The notes: generated by a model not told the origin, from the sequence alone. DNA of 64,000 nt from Apiospora phragmitis (GCA_038363925.1 JAQQWL010000005.1:2914001-2978000), one strand, 5' to 3'. Shown: positions 10,906 through 24,574, counted from the first letter of the stretch. A program made the numbers and translations.

Positions 10906-13900
10906 GACGGTCGCAGCGTGTGGTTCGATGTGGAAACTCGTCGTCGGCCTCGTCCCGGCGGCTTAGCACTGGTGGTTTGGATGACCCTTAGGTGAAGGGA
11001 AATATGGAGAGGGACGAATCGTCGGTGTCCCCAAGCTCAAGAATATATAGATCGGTTTATTGGTGCCCAAAAGCTCATGACAGCGGGGCTCGCTCCACTC
11101 TCTACTGGAGCATCGGGGGCTTTTCACAAAGGCTCAGAGAGTTGCATTCCGCCGGGCTGACCAAGTTCTGACGAGATCTACGAAGTAGCACTCGGGGAAG
11201 ATTCGATGGTGATCGCGGTATGTGTACCCGGAATAAACATCCTGCTCTTTTTGCCCTCGCGCCCTGAACTGCTATCGACGGCGCACGGTCTACGCTTCTT
11301 TTCGCGGATGCACGGACGGCAGGGGATAGAAGTCATGATCAGGCGAGTGTCCGTATATGTAGTTCGATTCCCGGATCTCGCAAGCCTGATCGTTACCACG
11401 TGGGACCAAATCTTGGCTTTTGGACGATTAGCGAGTCAGATTTCTCGAATGACAGGCGCAGGAACCCGGTAATGTCACCACACAGACCTTCTCAGCAGCC
11501 CAGATTTGTCGCCATCTACACGGCACTTGCCGGTCCAGGTCCAGAAGCCCCATGTTACCCGAGGCTTTTGGCAATTCCGATACCCTTATCTTTTTCCGGG
11601 CCGAGCACAGCGGCAATGGAGTTGGGCGCCCGATAGGCAGCAGCAACTATATGTTACCTTGCTTCGTTCCTGGTATTGTTCTCTGAATCCTTGTCTAGGT
11701 TGGTAAGCTGGCGACTCGAGTCTTTAACGCACTGGCGGCGGTTGATTCCAGTGACCGATCCCTGCCCTTCCGGTCCAATGCACGATATAGTGCCAGCCGC
11801 AGTACGGCGCTATTACTCCGTACTAAGTCTCACGATAGCCGGCATGCACTAGGAGAAGACCCACTTGTGCACGTTGACGCAGTCGTAATTCCGCCTGGCT
11901 AATTTGAGCAAGCTAAGGCTCAGCTTACATACACATGCGCCATGGGTGCGGACGGAAGCGGACCTCTCGAGCTGCGAACGGCATGCTCCATCCGGAAAAG
12001 AAATATCACGTGAAAAACCGGGAGGCAAACCAAGGTCTTCTTGGCGGGAACCATGCATGGGCATGACTCAGTTACTTGGGCAATCAGTAAGTGGCAAAGC
12101 CGTCAGAGTTGCATCTTTTCCATGTGGCGTTGAATCAGAAAGAGGCTGAAGTTGACTGCCGAAACCTGATATGGTAAACTAGGAGTTGGCGTTCTGCCAT
12201 TTTATCGTCATCTTACTAACACTTGAGCACACTAGTCAATTTACAGCAAGGCGTACATTTGTACGCTTGCCCCACAGGGGCACCCGGGCATTAACCAAAG
12301 GCCGTAAACTCCGTGCAAGCTTCTTTCGTTAGATGCAACAGGCAGGACAGCAAAAAGAGAAACGCATAGGCAACCACCAGTGAACCAACAACAGGGTGTT
12401 TCCAGACCGCGGGGATTCACGTCTCTGCTCGCGTGGCGCTACCAGGTCCATCCTAGTGGGCTGTGGTCGTCGTCGTATTAAGGCTCGGTCCGTGTGCAAA
12501 TAAGCATTGGTCTACTCAATAGCGCCATTAAACTTAATCGAAAGGACGAAACGAAAAATGGGATAAAATCTAATTATCTCCATTACTACTACTGTGTAGC
12601 GAATCTAAGTTAAACTCTTCTATTAAGGACTTATTAAGGATAGATTTAGCTCGGATATTCCGTCCTATTCGATGTATACCTGCGACTATCCGGCTATATA
12701 GTCATGATGCCCAATACCTGGCTTGGGGGGGATCAAACATACTCAGGTAGCGTTGTAGACATCGGTGCGGGCCGTTAGTTTGTGCTTGTTCCAATCGAGT
12801 CCTGCTGGCCCCTCGCCTAAGTGATTGGGTTTGTTGGTGTCAGCCAAGTACTGGTTGGGGATCCGTCGCAGTTACTTGCAGCCACCGATTGGCTTACCAC
12901 CAGCTTCACAGCTCATGAAACCATCTCATAACTGACCTGTATGAACATTGAAGTGCTTATTGCTATTTCATGATACTTGGTCACATTGAATTTACTCCGC
13001 AGCTTATGTCAAAAAGTAGAGATGCGGAATCTTACAAGTGCTTTGTGAGCTCATTGCACGAGGCTTTGGATCAAGCTAGCCGTGACTCGGTGAGTTGCAA
13101 ATCATCGAGATTCAAGGTACCAGGTCTTCGAAACTAGAAACGTATGTGGCGTCGCTCCCCTCTCCAAAGGTGTTTTTCCACATAGCTTCGCCTAGCTCAG
13201 GCCACAATTCTTTACCTAAAATCTGCCTTCCAAATCCATCAGAGATCCTGCCCTCTGTGGCATCTGCCACCCATCATGTGGTAAGGACCTCGATTGGAAG
13301 ACAATTGGAGCATTCCTTATCATTTATCATTCAACATGTTCCACGGCATCGGGGGTTCCATTATATCTCGAACATAAGCAGAAAATGGACTGCGGAGGCG
13401 TACCACACCACTCGAGCAGCGCCACGGATCTGCAGAATCAAGCGCCCGCGTACATAATGAGGGGTCAAGTAATATCCAATCATATTGTATCTCGCAGGGA
13501 CCTCATTTGTCCCGACTGCTCCAGTCAATAATCGCCATACCCTCACCGCCGGCACGTAAAACAGCCACCGTTGCTAAGCCCCCTTCTAGAGCGCTGCGTG
13601 ACCCCAAATGCAAATGTCACGCACATAGACTGGGATCGATGAAGCCTTTGGCTAGACAGCTTAACTAGACAGCCTGGCCAGTAGTATGATGTAGAAGGGG
13701 AGGGGAAACAAGAATCGTTCACGTCCTGTGAGGCAGTGCCGGTAGTTCAGACTGGGCGAAGCAGTGAACACCAAGAGCAGAGTGAAATTTCCAAGACCAA
13801 GGGTGAAGAAGAGTCACATGCAGTCTCCTGCTGAATGTGGCCAGACGCCCCAAGAGTCGTAGGCTACCTCTAATTTCCCTGACACAATCTTCGGCGGAAA

Positions 13901-14352
13901 GACCTGTCACAGAGGAGTTGGTCCGGGTATTCATCGTGGATGAGATCTTCTGCCTGTGGTTACTACCTCAACTCCCCGAAACAGGGTTTTACTTCCTTTG
14001 TACAGCTCGTGGAAAGCACCTCGATCCCTTCCCCATGCTCACACGCACGTTAAACTGTTACTATTCTCTTGCTCAGTCAACACCTCGTGAAGTCGGTTTC
14101 ACCAGTTACCCTGTGTTGGATATAACAGCGCTTCACTTCATATAACCTAACCTCCGTTTATTACCTTCGAGCCTTTCTTTGCACACTACAACCGGCCAGA
14201 AGTTATTCCTATCGCTTCCATTAGAACATGAAGCACATCGACCCCAAATCTATGTATCAATAAATCCCCGAAAATGTCTCCCGGAACAGTAGAGTGAGTG
14301 GTTCTATCGCCAATTCTAATCAGTTCTCTGCTAATATCTATCTCCAAGTATT
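10906..14352. other. 3.4-kb gene-free stretch
   Basis: No coding pattern was recognised on either strand. Frames of 70-120 codons (for example 13095-13457 and 13837-14145) lack domains and have ordinary non-coding composition. The segment 12100-13090 lacks even short frames. Base composition is not strongly AT-rich, so it is not a RIP-degraded repeat like the 38-48 kb block. The 3' end presumably holds the promoter of the STAND gene. An alternative first exon for that gene may be at 14275-14294 (an ATG followed by GTGAGT). Confidence 0.5.
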
Positions 14353-17300
14353 GTGATTATCTCCATTCCCGACATCCTCTCTTCGCAACGGGACGGCAGC
14401 GACTACCTGTCACTCCACGAGCTTCTTCCGGGCGACTTCCCCCAGACCAGAATCATCCCTCTTGGACCCAGATCAGGCTCGCCCCTGGCGACCCTACACG
14501 ACCGCGCGACTGAATTGCTTGATCTTCTTTCCAACCGACGGAAGATAGATCCATACCGCCCTATTCTCTTCATCGCGCATAGCATAGGAGGGTTGGTGGT
14601 CAAGGTTGCGTTAGTAAGAGCCTGGAGAGAGATCAAATACCGCGCCATTGCGCGCTCAACGCGGGCAATCGTTTTCCTTGGAACTCCACATAGAGTAACC
14701 TCGTTATCGAAATCCCTACCTGCTTCCCTTGTATCCTACATTGGAGATATAATCGACCTTGTGCCAGAAAAAGGGAGCCCAAATCGATCTTTGCAATGGT
14801 CGCCGTCTTCGCAATGTCCATCCAATCTATCGCTGTCATTGGACGAGTTGCATCGTTCTTGGATGAAGATCTATTCAACAAGGCTTCGAGTTACCACTGT
14901 GTATGAGACGGTGTCTCCTGTGGTCCCCAAATGCTACGCCGTCTGCAATCTGCCCGAGGATGGGGAAGCGCTCATGCCAATGAACACCACACACGAGCTA
15001 TTGGGTTATTACAAGTCGCGCAACGATCTGGGTTATCGAATCATCAGCGACAGGATATCTTGGATGCTGGATTGGATCCACAAGTCTGTGCCATCCCGAA
15101 GGGATTTTGGAGATGATGAGTACCAAATATTGCACTCTCTGTGGCCAGAGGAACTCGTTTCGGCCGTATACCTGATATCAGAACCACACAAAAAGACCTT
15201 CTCTTGGATATGGCAAATCGTTTCCATGCAATCATGGCTTCAGTCCACAGGGCCCTCTATGTACTGTATCACTGGGAAGCCAGGCTCAGGAAAGTCTGTG
15301 ATGTCGAGGCACATATGGGACAAGCTGTCCAGCATAGAGCCTGACACCGTTTTGTCGGCTCAAGGTAGCGATGCCTTACCCATTCTCGTGGCAGCTCATT
15401 TCACCGATTTCAACTTCCCACCATCCAGTTCAGAGAGTATTCTACGGTCGCTGCTTCATCAAGTGATTGCACTTCAACCATCTCTATCAAAGTTTCTTCC
15501 GTCGAGCCTGGCAAGTTGGCATTACCACGGTGAGAGTCACTTGCACGATCTCTCTTGTACCCTCCATCACTTGGCCAGGCATTCCAATATCCTCGTCATC
15601 ATCGATGCCCTGGATGAGTGCCATGCAGATGTGCAGCGAGATACAATTGAAGCACTCTACTTTGACGGTACACAGATTTCTCCTGAAGACCTAGTACCGC
15701 CAGAGATTCGCACTGCTTGCACATGCACCCTTCCTCGCTCAACGAGTGGCTTGAAGGTCATGATGAGCTCCAGGTCGCATATATTGGAGGACCTTTTCGC
15801 GAGAGATGCTATTTCTCGCTTGGATCTTTCTATCGGAAAACCAGCCCAAGGCTTGATTCACGATGCGCAGCACATAATTGCAGATCGCCTTGAACTGAGG
15901 TGGGACATCTACCGTGGCGTATTGACACCAATCTTTGATCAATTGGTTATATCGAACCGCGCAACAGGCGTTTTTCTGTGGGTAAGCCTCGTCATATCAT
16001 CCATGTCGAGCGATAAACATTTCTACCGTTCATTGCCTCGCAGGGGGTTTACCAACAATACCCTCAAAGCTTTTCTTCCCAGGCATGCGGCAGATCACGA
16101 CCCTACAACATATTTGTCAATCGTTCCTACCAGTCTTGATGAACTGTACCAGTTTGTCTTAGATGCAGTCCTGCGGAGGCAAAATAAAGCATTGGTACTC
16201 AAGGCGTTGACTTGGGTGTGTCTTGCACAAGCCCCTCTGAGTCCAGTCGAACTATTCGAAGCTATCGGGGCTGTAAAACCGGGAGTCGAACAGACTGCGA
16301 AATGTTCGAGATTCCAGGACTTAGGGACTGGCATGTTCTTGCTTGGAGGGCTCGTTGAAGTACAAGACTCGAAAGTCAGACTGATCCATCAAACGGCTAG
16401 AGACTTCTTACTTGGCAGACTACCACTCCTATGGCCTCTGAAGCGGGCTCCAGTCAGCCGGCTAAGGGGAAAGTACAACGATTCCACCTCTCTGTTGCAT
16501 GGCGAACTCAATATATGGTGCATGGACTATCTACACACAATCAGCCACGTGGAAAACCGCAATCTCAACACGGAAAGCTATGAGCTCGAACAACGATGGC
16601 CACTGATACAGTATGCAGCGACACATTGGCGTCAACACCAAGTTAAAGCCCGTACTGTAATTCCAGACGACCTTACCCGCAGGCTATTCCGCCCGAGATC
16701 TATGTTGTTTCTTGCATGGTTTCCGCGCTGGTGGGGCCATGAATGTCACAATGAAGAAGATCACCAAATGTTCCCAACATACCCCACTCAAGGAATCGTT
16801 GCAAGCTTTTTGGGACATGAGGCTTTGATCCGAGAATGGCTGGAGCTGTTTTCTATGAAGGCTACTGAGTACACAAAGTACGGGGTAGTTTGGACACCCT
16901 TGATGGCTGCTTCTTGGGGCGGACACACCTCTTGTCAGTCTTCTGCTAGACCAGCCTGAGACTGAACATGAACGTCCAGAGAGGAAAGCGAAAGCTTTAG
17001 TTCATGCAATCAAGAGAGGCCATCGAAGCATTGTGCAAAGTCTGGCACTGTCCTTCGCAGTTCCTACTGCTGGCCCGTCGATGCTGAAAGAAGTTTATCT
17101 AGCAGCCATTCAAACGGATGACTATGAACTTATCGCCCAGCTACTCGATGCGGATATATATACCAACGTCGATAGTGGTCGGCTGAGACTCTTTCAACAG
17201 CTGCGGGACGTGCCGTCAAAGCCAGACGCAAATGCTCTGCAGATATTGCAGACAGCCGCTTGCGCAGATCAATCGATATCGTCCGATATCTAGTCCAGGA

Positions 17301-19756
17301 AGGGGGGCTGCGTGATCACGTGTGGGCCCCTGAACCAACAGCACTGCATTTTGCAGCCCGGAAAAGAATGACAAGTATTGCAAGCCTATTACTGCAACTT
17401 GGGGCGTCCAATGTGGATGCGGTTGATGAGCTTGGGCGAACACCCCTTCAAGATGCCAGCATCCTTGGAAATTTGGACATGTTGAGGCTTCTGTTGAGTC
17501 ATGGTGCAGACCTCAATATTATGGATCACTCCAAGCACACAGCTCTTGAACTTGCTTCGCTCTATGGAAGGGCAAATGTGGTGAAGTTCCTTTCGGATGG
17601 GGGGGACTGTTCCATATGTGCACACGACACCACGTGTCGCTCGCCACACTAACCGTCACTTTCCTACTTTGACCAAGGCATTTCTCAACGCATGCAAATC
17701 GGGTTCCCCTGATACAGTTCGACACTTTCTCCAGATGGATGTTTCTCCCAGTTCTGATAGAATCGGGATTCCGGCGCTTCATCATGTCCTGATTGATGGT
17801 GTGTCTCCCACAGCTACCGGTCTGGAGAAGCTTCCACATCAGGGCTCCCGCATCCAAGTTCTCCGGCTGCTGCTGGACGCGGGGGTGTCTCCAGATGTGA
17901 CGGATCATATGCACCAGACATGTCTTCACCGCGCTGCCCGGCGCTCGGAGGGCCTCATCATTCGGTTTCTTGTGTCCCGGGGTGCCAATGTCAGTGTTCC
18001 TGATCAATATGGACGCACCCCATTGGACTATGCCTCTCATAATGCCGATTTAGACGCCATTGAATACCTGATTCAAGCCGGGTCCGTTGTCACCAACACA
18101 ACGTGGCTGAGTGTTTTGGAAAGCGGTAATTCCTCCGCGGCATTATGTCTCTTGGCCGCCATAGGCAGGCTCAACACCGCTCAGGACACTGTACGGAATA
18201 TGAAACAAAGCCATCTCGACCTACAGCCCCATCCAGTTGAAGTGTTCCAATACTTTCTTAAGGGCTGCCAAGTTCCGAACCGGTTTTCGACTGCGATGAG
18301 GTATCTCAAACACCTGGGAGTACGAAATCTCCAACACGTTCGGGTACAAAACAGCCGTCCATCTTCTTGGTGGGACTCTTTCACAAGGGAATGGGAAAGT
18401 ATGACTAAGACTCGTTGGATATGGTGGCCTTTTCCAACATCTTCGCCTTTGCTTCAAAGCAATGAGTGTTACGTCTGTTGGGTTTGCCCTGGTGTAAGTA
18501 CCACAATCGCCAAGATTGGTTTCGTTCAGCTAGCTAACATCGAGTGAAGGACAATGGCCGTGAGCACTGTAAGGTAGTCCCAAGCACCCTCGGCATGGAA
18601 ATTCAATCTGTCATCGATTTTCAAAGGGAATTATCCGCGGCCTGGAGCTGCCCACAACCAACAGGTCATTCTGAGCGACCGGCAACATGTCTGGTGAACA
18701 CACATCCGCTACCAGATGCGATCCCATGTCCTACATCAGCGAGCTCGTCTACCTCGTTGGTCCCAGCAGGTACGGCCGACTCCTTGTCTGCCGGCTCCGT
18801 AGGGACTGACCAAAATGGTGCTGGGACCTATGAGTTAGAAGATGTTCAGGCTGAGGTGGATGACACATCTGACATCCACACGTCTGAGATGTTCGCTGAT
18901 GGTTTTGAAACCCCAGGCGACCAGAGACCAAACACAGATGACCCACTCGATCCCGATGATACTCCTCCTGATCAAGGTCATAGACATCTGATAGTCAAGC
19001 CTGGCAGATTTCCGGTTGAGAACATCCAGATATCAAAATCATCAACTGACAAAGAATTCGTCAATATCCTTAGGGAAGCGTACAGAAGCCCGCAGTCCAG
19101 GCCTAAGCAAATCTTTTCAATTTACCGCTTCAGTCACTGGGGTTTGGACGAGGTATCCCATACACTTCCATTTACAGTCCATCGGAGACTCGTTGACCAG
19201 TACCTAATATCCATAGTTCTCTCACCTTAACGGCGTATATCACAGCGAATCTCTAGGGAGACTGAACGAGTACTATTTCCCTTTTGGCTTGCCTGACTAC
19301 GACTTTGTACATGTTGATAATGGGAAACCACCCATTTCCGCCAGCTTCTTCCACCAACACTACTGGTCATGCCCCGCCGATTGCGATCGGTGCAGATTCC
19401 CACGTTGGTGCAATGCACTAGGCAGCACAGATGTAGAGGTTGGTAACGGTCTTGGCTGCGTTAACTATCTCCATAGGACACCTAAGCGGTATGAGAAATG
19501 GGAACGGACAAGCCAAGATGCTACACAGCTGTTCTATGGGCTGACCGCTTTTGAACTACCCTGTTTCATTGGATTCTGTGCCTACCTCTTGGCGGCGATG
19601 TCCTTCGTCGTCAGTTTCCTAGTATATTGGTTTGTGCTTCAGAGTCACACAGATGTACAAAACGCCACGGTTCCTTTGGTCATTATCATTAATATCGGCT
19701 TTGGTCTGTATGGAATCGTTGGGAGGCCTGGGTGGAATGGCGATTTGATAGGGTAG
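14353..19756 (+). CDS. STAND/NLR-like protein: alpha/beta-hydrolase + NACHT + ankyrin repeats, with three frame breaks
   Basis: A fungal NLR-like (NACHT-ankyrin) protein, a class linked to allorecognition and programmed cell death. The N-terminal part is a lipase/esterase-like alpha/beta hydrolase (LFIAHSIGGLVVK, candidate nucleophile Ser77; FLGTPHR). A NACHT domain follows, with Walker A GKPGSGKS (residues 308-315) and Walker B LVIIDALDE (Asp near 418), then a winged-helix part (ALTWVCLAQAPLSPVELFEA). Ankyrin repeats span about 16900-18100 (ALHFAARKRMTSIASLLLQ, GRTPLQDASILGNLDMLRLL, GRTPLDYASHNADLDAIEYL). The tail is Ser/Asp-rich and ends with two hydrophobic helices near 19560-19720. The frame needs one-base corrections near 16935, 17270 and 17595 (a GGGGGGG run). 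Introns fit at 18494-18549 (GTAAGT) and about 19199-19244. The start may lack an upstream exon. Hydrolase and NACHT parts lie in one unbroken 868-codon frame. Confidence 0.82.
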
Positions 19757-20241
19757 ATTATTTGATGGCTACGTGGACTTCTTAAGCTGGTGCAGTCTGG
19801 ACGCACTAGTTAGAGAGTACAAGCGGCGTGGAGCTCGCTTCATGATAGATGGTTGATATGGATGGCATAGCAGCTCGGGGGAGAGTTGTAATATGTATGG
19901 GTTGAAGTACTATCTTCGTTATTTTACTCCAAGTTCTCGTAAGCTGAAATTTGAGTTTCAGAAAAACTTTATAAGCACCACAAATGGACAGCCTCTGGAA
20001 GGCCACGAACGAGATACATATTTCTGCTTTTCCGTAGTTGTGGATTTACTTAAGCATCATTGGACCATGGTAAGGACATGGGTTAATGGGTAGCTCGGAA
20101 TAAATGCGCACCTGTAGTTATGATGAAGAGAATAAAAAGATAAAAAGCCAACAGCACCCAACGAGCCCCAAAGCCATAAAGAGCACCCAACAGCTTTGCA
20201 CCCAAGGAATTACACCTGCTCCACCGGAAATATACGGCAAA
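19757..20241. other. intergenic, no gene seen
   Basis: About 480 bases lie between the STAND gene and the small gene downstream. Two short opposed frames (19806-20093) show no domain. It is the likely promoter of the small gene. Confidence 0.45.
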
Positions 20242-20772
20242 ATGCATCGTTTCTCTCCTCCGTACTTTGATTTTTCCGGCCCTGGTAGTGTAAGTATCAA
20301 TGCAGCTGAGTACATTTGCTCCGGGATGCCATGTCGCTGACTCAATTTGCAGGTTGAACTAGCGGTGGTTTCTCACGATGGGCGTTACTTGCCCATCTAT
20401 ATCATTGAAGAACTCATTCCCGGGTTGAAAAGGCAATCACAGGCATACCGGGAGCTTATCGACGCCACGTATGAATTGGTGATGCTCGTAGAGAAATGTG
20501 CCTGGTTGCTCCCAGACACCCCCAAGCAAAGCTTCATCGGCGCCAAGGCCTTGCTCGAGGATATAAGGCGTCGCAATGGTCTCATAAGAAAGCGACTGAA
20601 TAGGCGCATTGACTACTCCAAGGGCCGCGCCTATCTCATGGACGATCGGAACGAATTCACGAGAGACCATCAAATTATATTGGCAATCCAAGATACGATG
20701 ACCCGGGTAAGGAGAATAATTCCGTCAAAAAATGTTTCATGGTTGCTCTATTACCCCCTGGATAGTCGCTGA
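20242..20772 (+). CDS. small unknown protein, two exons
   Basis: I do not recognise this family. The first exon from the ATG at 20242 reads MHRFSPPYFDFSGPGS. A phase-0 intron (20290-20352; GTAAGT donor, TTGCAG acceptor) joins it to VELAVVSHDGRYLPIYIIEE. The product is about 155 residues, mostly helical, with heptad-like charged stretches (LLEDIRRRNGLIRKRLNRR). It has no signal peptide and no membrane segment. It lies 0.5 kb downstream of the STAND gene on the same strand and tail-to-tail with the Hsp70-like gene. Fungal NLR genes often sit beside small partner genes, so a partner role is conceivable, but this is inference from position only. A longer start at 20104 in the same frame is possible. 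Confidence 0.55.
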
Positions 20773-21113
20773 CAAAGGCCGTAGATCGGAAAAGAGTTTA
20801 AAAAGAAATTTTGACCTTTAGAAAGATCCTCATCCTTACTGCCCTAAGGGATCTTACCTTCCGCAACAGTGCTTAGCAAAGCACAGAAAATCAGGCTTGG
20901 CTATGTGTGAATCCTTCTTTGTGGTAGATGTCTGGTTGGTTAACATGATAACAGTCTGGGCTTGGGCGTCGCAATATTGCGGCCCTGGTTATTCTTCATT
21001 ATTCTTTAACATATGAATGAGAGATAGGTAATAATGAAATATGTTCCTGCCAAATCCTAATAAGTTTGCGAAAATGAAAACCCCGACACCAAAACTCAGA
21101 ACGAAGACCGCAT
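20773..21113. other. intergenic between convergent genes
   Basis: About 340 bases without a gene-like frame, expected to hold two facing 3' ends. Confidence 0.45.
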
Positions 21114-23998
21114 TCACCTATCCGGCCACGGCCTCCCTTTGCTGAGGCGCGAGGGATTCTTCCGCGGTGCCACCGCCTGCGCACCGTCCTGCTTGTTTGA
21201 TCTCCTCTTCCTCTTCCTTTGCTGGCCCTGGGCGTTCAGCGGAGCATTACTGAGAGAGGAAGATAAGGCAGGGGGCGAAGAGAGCAGAGAAGGCTTTTCC
21301 TCCCTCTCCGAGGGCATATTGCCCAGGGCCAGCGAGGCAGCTGTCACGAGATCGAGGTCTTGCATCGATCCGAAAGCGGGTAGTACCGAATCGGCTCTTC
21401 CAGCCGCGGACGTGGATGCAGCATTGTCTCCGTGATCGCCACCGTGGCTATAATACGATGGTGACGGTGGGGTTCCTGAGGAGGCCGGCAGTGAAGTCGA
21501 AGTCGGCGAACTCCTGATCCAACCGGCGCACTTCTTCCAAATTTCGGCACAGATGATCATACTCCTCTATTAGGCCGGCGGCACTTTCCAGGCTTTCCTC
21601 GCTGGAGGTTCCCTCTTCTTCGTGCTCGTTCACCAACTCATCATACTCGCCCTCTTCCTTATCATTGCCCTCCTCCTCCCCATCTTGCTCGACTTCTCCC
21701 ATTTCGCCCTCGAGGTCAGCCTCTCTTGTTGCTGTTGGGATAGCCGTCCCCTTATTTCCCTCCGCGCGCGGGTATCGGCCGGGTGCTTCCAGCAGTTCCT
21801 CGTTGCCCCCTCCTTCGACGCCAAAATGGATGCAGTTCTCACCGCGATTATAGTAGAGCGGGAACCTCGTGTCGAAGCGGCGGTACCGCTTCGACTTGAA
21901 GGGCTTGTAGTGCCGCTCCATCAACAGCTGGGTGTCATTACCGCTGCCCGTGAAAGACAGCGCGAGGCGCCACGAACCCTTCAACGGCTGGCCGAGCTCG
22001 AGAAGGTCGTAGCAGCGGTAGTGTTCGAGCCATCCCTGTTGACTCTGGGCCTCGTAGAAAGGGTGGCAGATCAATTTCAGTCTGTCGCTGCCCGTGACCT
22101 TGCTTTTCCATATCTCCCGACGTGTCTACTCGGAATAATTCCGTTAGCTGGCACACGACTTCACTAGTTCGGCCCATACCAATCGCCGATCGCTGACTTA
22201 CATTGCTCAAAAGGAATTCAGCCACATATTCCCATTTGTCTTCCGTGTTGGGGTCTCTGGGGGCACGTGGTTGTCTCTGTACCCCGATAGCTGCCCCGCG
22301 TCCGAGGAACTGCTCTATCGTCGTGCGATTGGAAGCAGCATAAACGGTCCCTAGAGCAATCTTCATTGAGCTAGAACCGAGCCAAGTTAGAAGACTGCTC
22401 CTGTTCAGCATGGGAAGGATATAAATATTGAAAACGTCTCACTCGTATTTGATACTCAGGGTATCGGTGAAGAAGGGTGGCGAGAGGCCATTCTCCTTGC
22501 ACATCATGCTTAGTTTGTGTTGGAGTCCGGCGTGTCGGGAGGTACCACCAGAAACCACAACTCTGGGTCGGATGTCTTTGATGTTTATCAGCTCCTCGAT
22601 CCTCTCGCGCGCCAGCTCCAACGGTCTCTTCAACGCCGCGTCGAAGTACTTGGCGAGGGTTTCGGGGGTGAACGGCATAAGCATGGATTCGCCATTTTCC
22701 AGCGACCCTTTGAAGAGATAGTCCCTGCCGTCAAAGGTCGGCCCCAGCTTAGCTTTTCCTCGATTGAAATCGTCCAAGATCTCCTGTTTCACAAGAGGCG
22801 GCATTTGCCGCCCTTTTTTCTTCTCAAGCCGCTCGACCGCCTTCTGTGCGATGTCGTACTCCCACTGCTCGCTGCCCCCACAGGCACCTGTTGATGACGT
22901 GTTAGTACATTGTTGGTGCGGAAAGATTGAAGGGGAAAATCAGCGGAGATAACAGAGTACCTTTAGCGCTCGAGATGAGATAGAAGCTTGGCTTATCGTT
23001 CTGATCGTAAACAACGTTGAAGGTGCAAGTGTTCTCGACATTCCATCAGCGATTTTGATAACGTATTGGATTCGTGCAACCTTACCATGCTATGACCGCC
23101 AAAATCGAGGAACAGTAGGGCATCGTGACGCACGTAGGCTTTGGGTGGAGCCTCCTCACCTTCTGAATTTTCGTCTTCGGACACTTCGTCTTGGGTTGTG
23201 TCCTCAGGGTGAAGAAGGTATCCGCTATAGTCCCTATGCAAACGCTCTGGCTCAGTATTATATACAAAAGTAACGGACCAAAAGAAAACAAGTAGAATAG
23301 ACCGATGAGAAAGCACTCTTCATAATGTACCCAGAGGGCTATGGTCACAAGTACTTACCTGCAAAGAAACTGGCCAAGAGCTTCGGTTTCATACACGAAG
23401 ATGATGTCGTTCTTGTATTGAGATCCGAAGACGTCGACTATGATAGATCTGTACAACTCCTCGAAGTCTAGATTCCACTGCGATGGAATTAAAAGCCCTA
23501 TGTTCTCTATTTCGTAGCGGCATTTCTTGCAAATGCGATCAACGAGACACTTCAGTCTCCGCAAAGAGTTGTTCCAAGCCTGTTCTAAGGCGTTGGCGGA
23601 ATGGTTCGTCATCCTTGCGCCAAGTGAGTTCTTCGGCCAAGGGGTATTGCTCTAGCAATTCATCCTTTGCGTTGACCAGCGTGTAAAAGGCGTACTTGGC
23701 GGAGACAGGCTTGCGTGTGGGATCGGGTTGTTCGCTTAGATAGACAAGCCCTTCATTCTCGAAGGGATAAATGGAAGAGGAAAAGTCGCCTGGGGAGAAT
23801 CGCTGAGACTGGAAGTTTCTGTTGGTTTCCTCGACGTGCTGTGGGCCTAGGACGGCTCGTGTGCTCGTGCTACCGAGGTCAATCCCGAGCGTGCTTTGAT
23901 AGGATGTTTTGTTAGTAGGCTATTGGTGGCGGGGGTGTACTTATTATACGTAGTTACCTAGACTCTAGGTAATTGACTTACACCTTTGTTTTCTTCAT
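21114..23998 (-). CDS. Hsp70/actin-fold ATPase (Hsp70-like protein), multi-exon with frame breaks
   Basis: A member of the fungal Hsp70-like group that keeps the sugar-kinase/Hsp70/actin ATPase fold without the substrate domain. A tiny first exon (ATG at 23998, donor GTGTAAGT) joins at 23893 to give TLGIDLGSTSTRAVLG, the phosphate-1 loop. Next come IGLLIPSQWN, then FLDFGGHSM (phosphate-2), then GACGGSEQWEYDIAQKAVER and VVVSGGTSRHAGLQ (adenosine motif). Introns fit at 23894-23981, 23234-23358, between 23085 and about 23036, about 22889-22972, about 22370-22438 and about 22127-22202. One frame break is needed near 23560. The main frame may stop at 21448; an alternative frame with coding-like composition continues to 21114 and would add a Ser-rich tail ending in a basic patch (QQRKRKRRSNK), so the C-terminus is uncertain. 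The acidic stretch near 21640-21700 is unusual. Confidence 0.8.
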
Positions 23999-24574
23999 CC
24001 TAGTGCCTGAGTGGAAGTGACACTTTGAGTTTACGCAGTGGTGGCAAATGTTAATGAATTCTGAATTGCAGTATGGCGAGGAAAGGAAGAAGTAAAAGAA
24101 GAAGATATGGCCCTTTTGTGTCCAGTTGCCCACCACATTATGAACGACGGCACATCAAAGCGCGTAGCAACGCTTATCTTTCCGCTGCACGTTGCTGGTC
24201 TTGCTGGGGTGTCTGTCACATTTTGATCAACACTGATATCCAATGTACTCTTGCACGTATGCTGACATGTATTGGTACATAGGCCTGCTTGAAAAGTTCG
24301 GTCAGGTTGGGGTAGTTTTATACTGTTGGGTGGCAGGTTTATCAGGCATCTCACAGATGACTGGCTGAGAGAGCGCCACAGACATGGCCCTGGTCAGATC
24401 GAGATGACCATAGAAAATTCTTCAACAAACGAAACACCAAAGAAAATAAACACAATTCGGAAATGTTGGTTTCCGTAACTTCTTATGTCTCCGAAATATG
24501 TCAAAAGGTTGGGAACTACATACTACCCCAATACATTTCTATACTCGCAACCCTTTCAAGTCTCCCGCTCCAAT
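23999..24574. other. divergent promoter region
   Basis: About 575 bases between the divergent starts of the Hsp70-like gene and the next gene. No coding frame is convincing. Both genes probably take their promoters from it. Confidence 0.45.

Noticed and set aside
13095..13457. Possible 120-residue protein
   Set aside because: No domain, no fitting splice sites, no signal peptide, and ordinary non-coding composition.
20242..20772. Amyloid-forming effector partner (HET-S/sigma-type motif) of the STAND gene
   Set aside because: No amyloid repeat or HeLo-type signature is visible in the small protein, so I left its role open.
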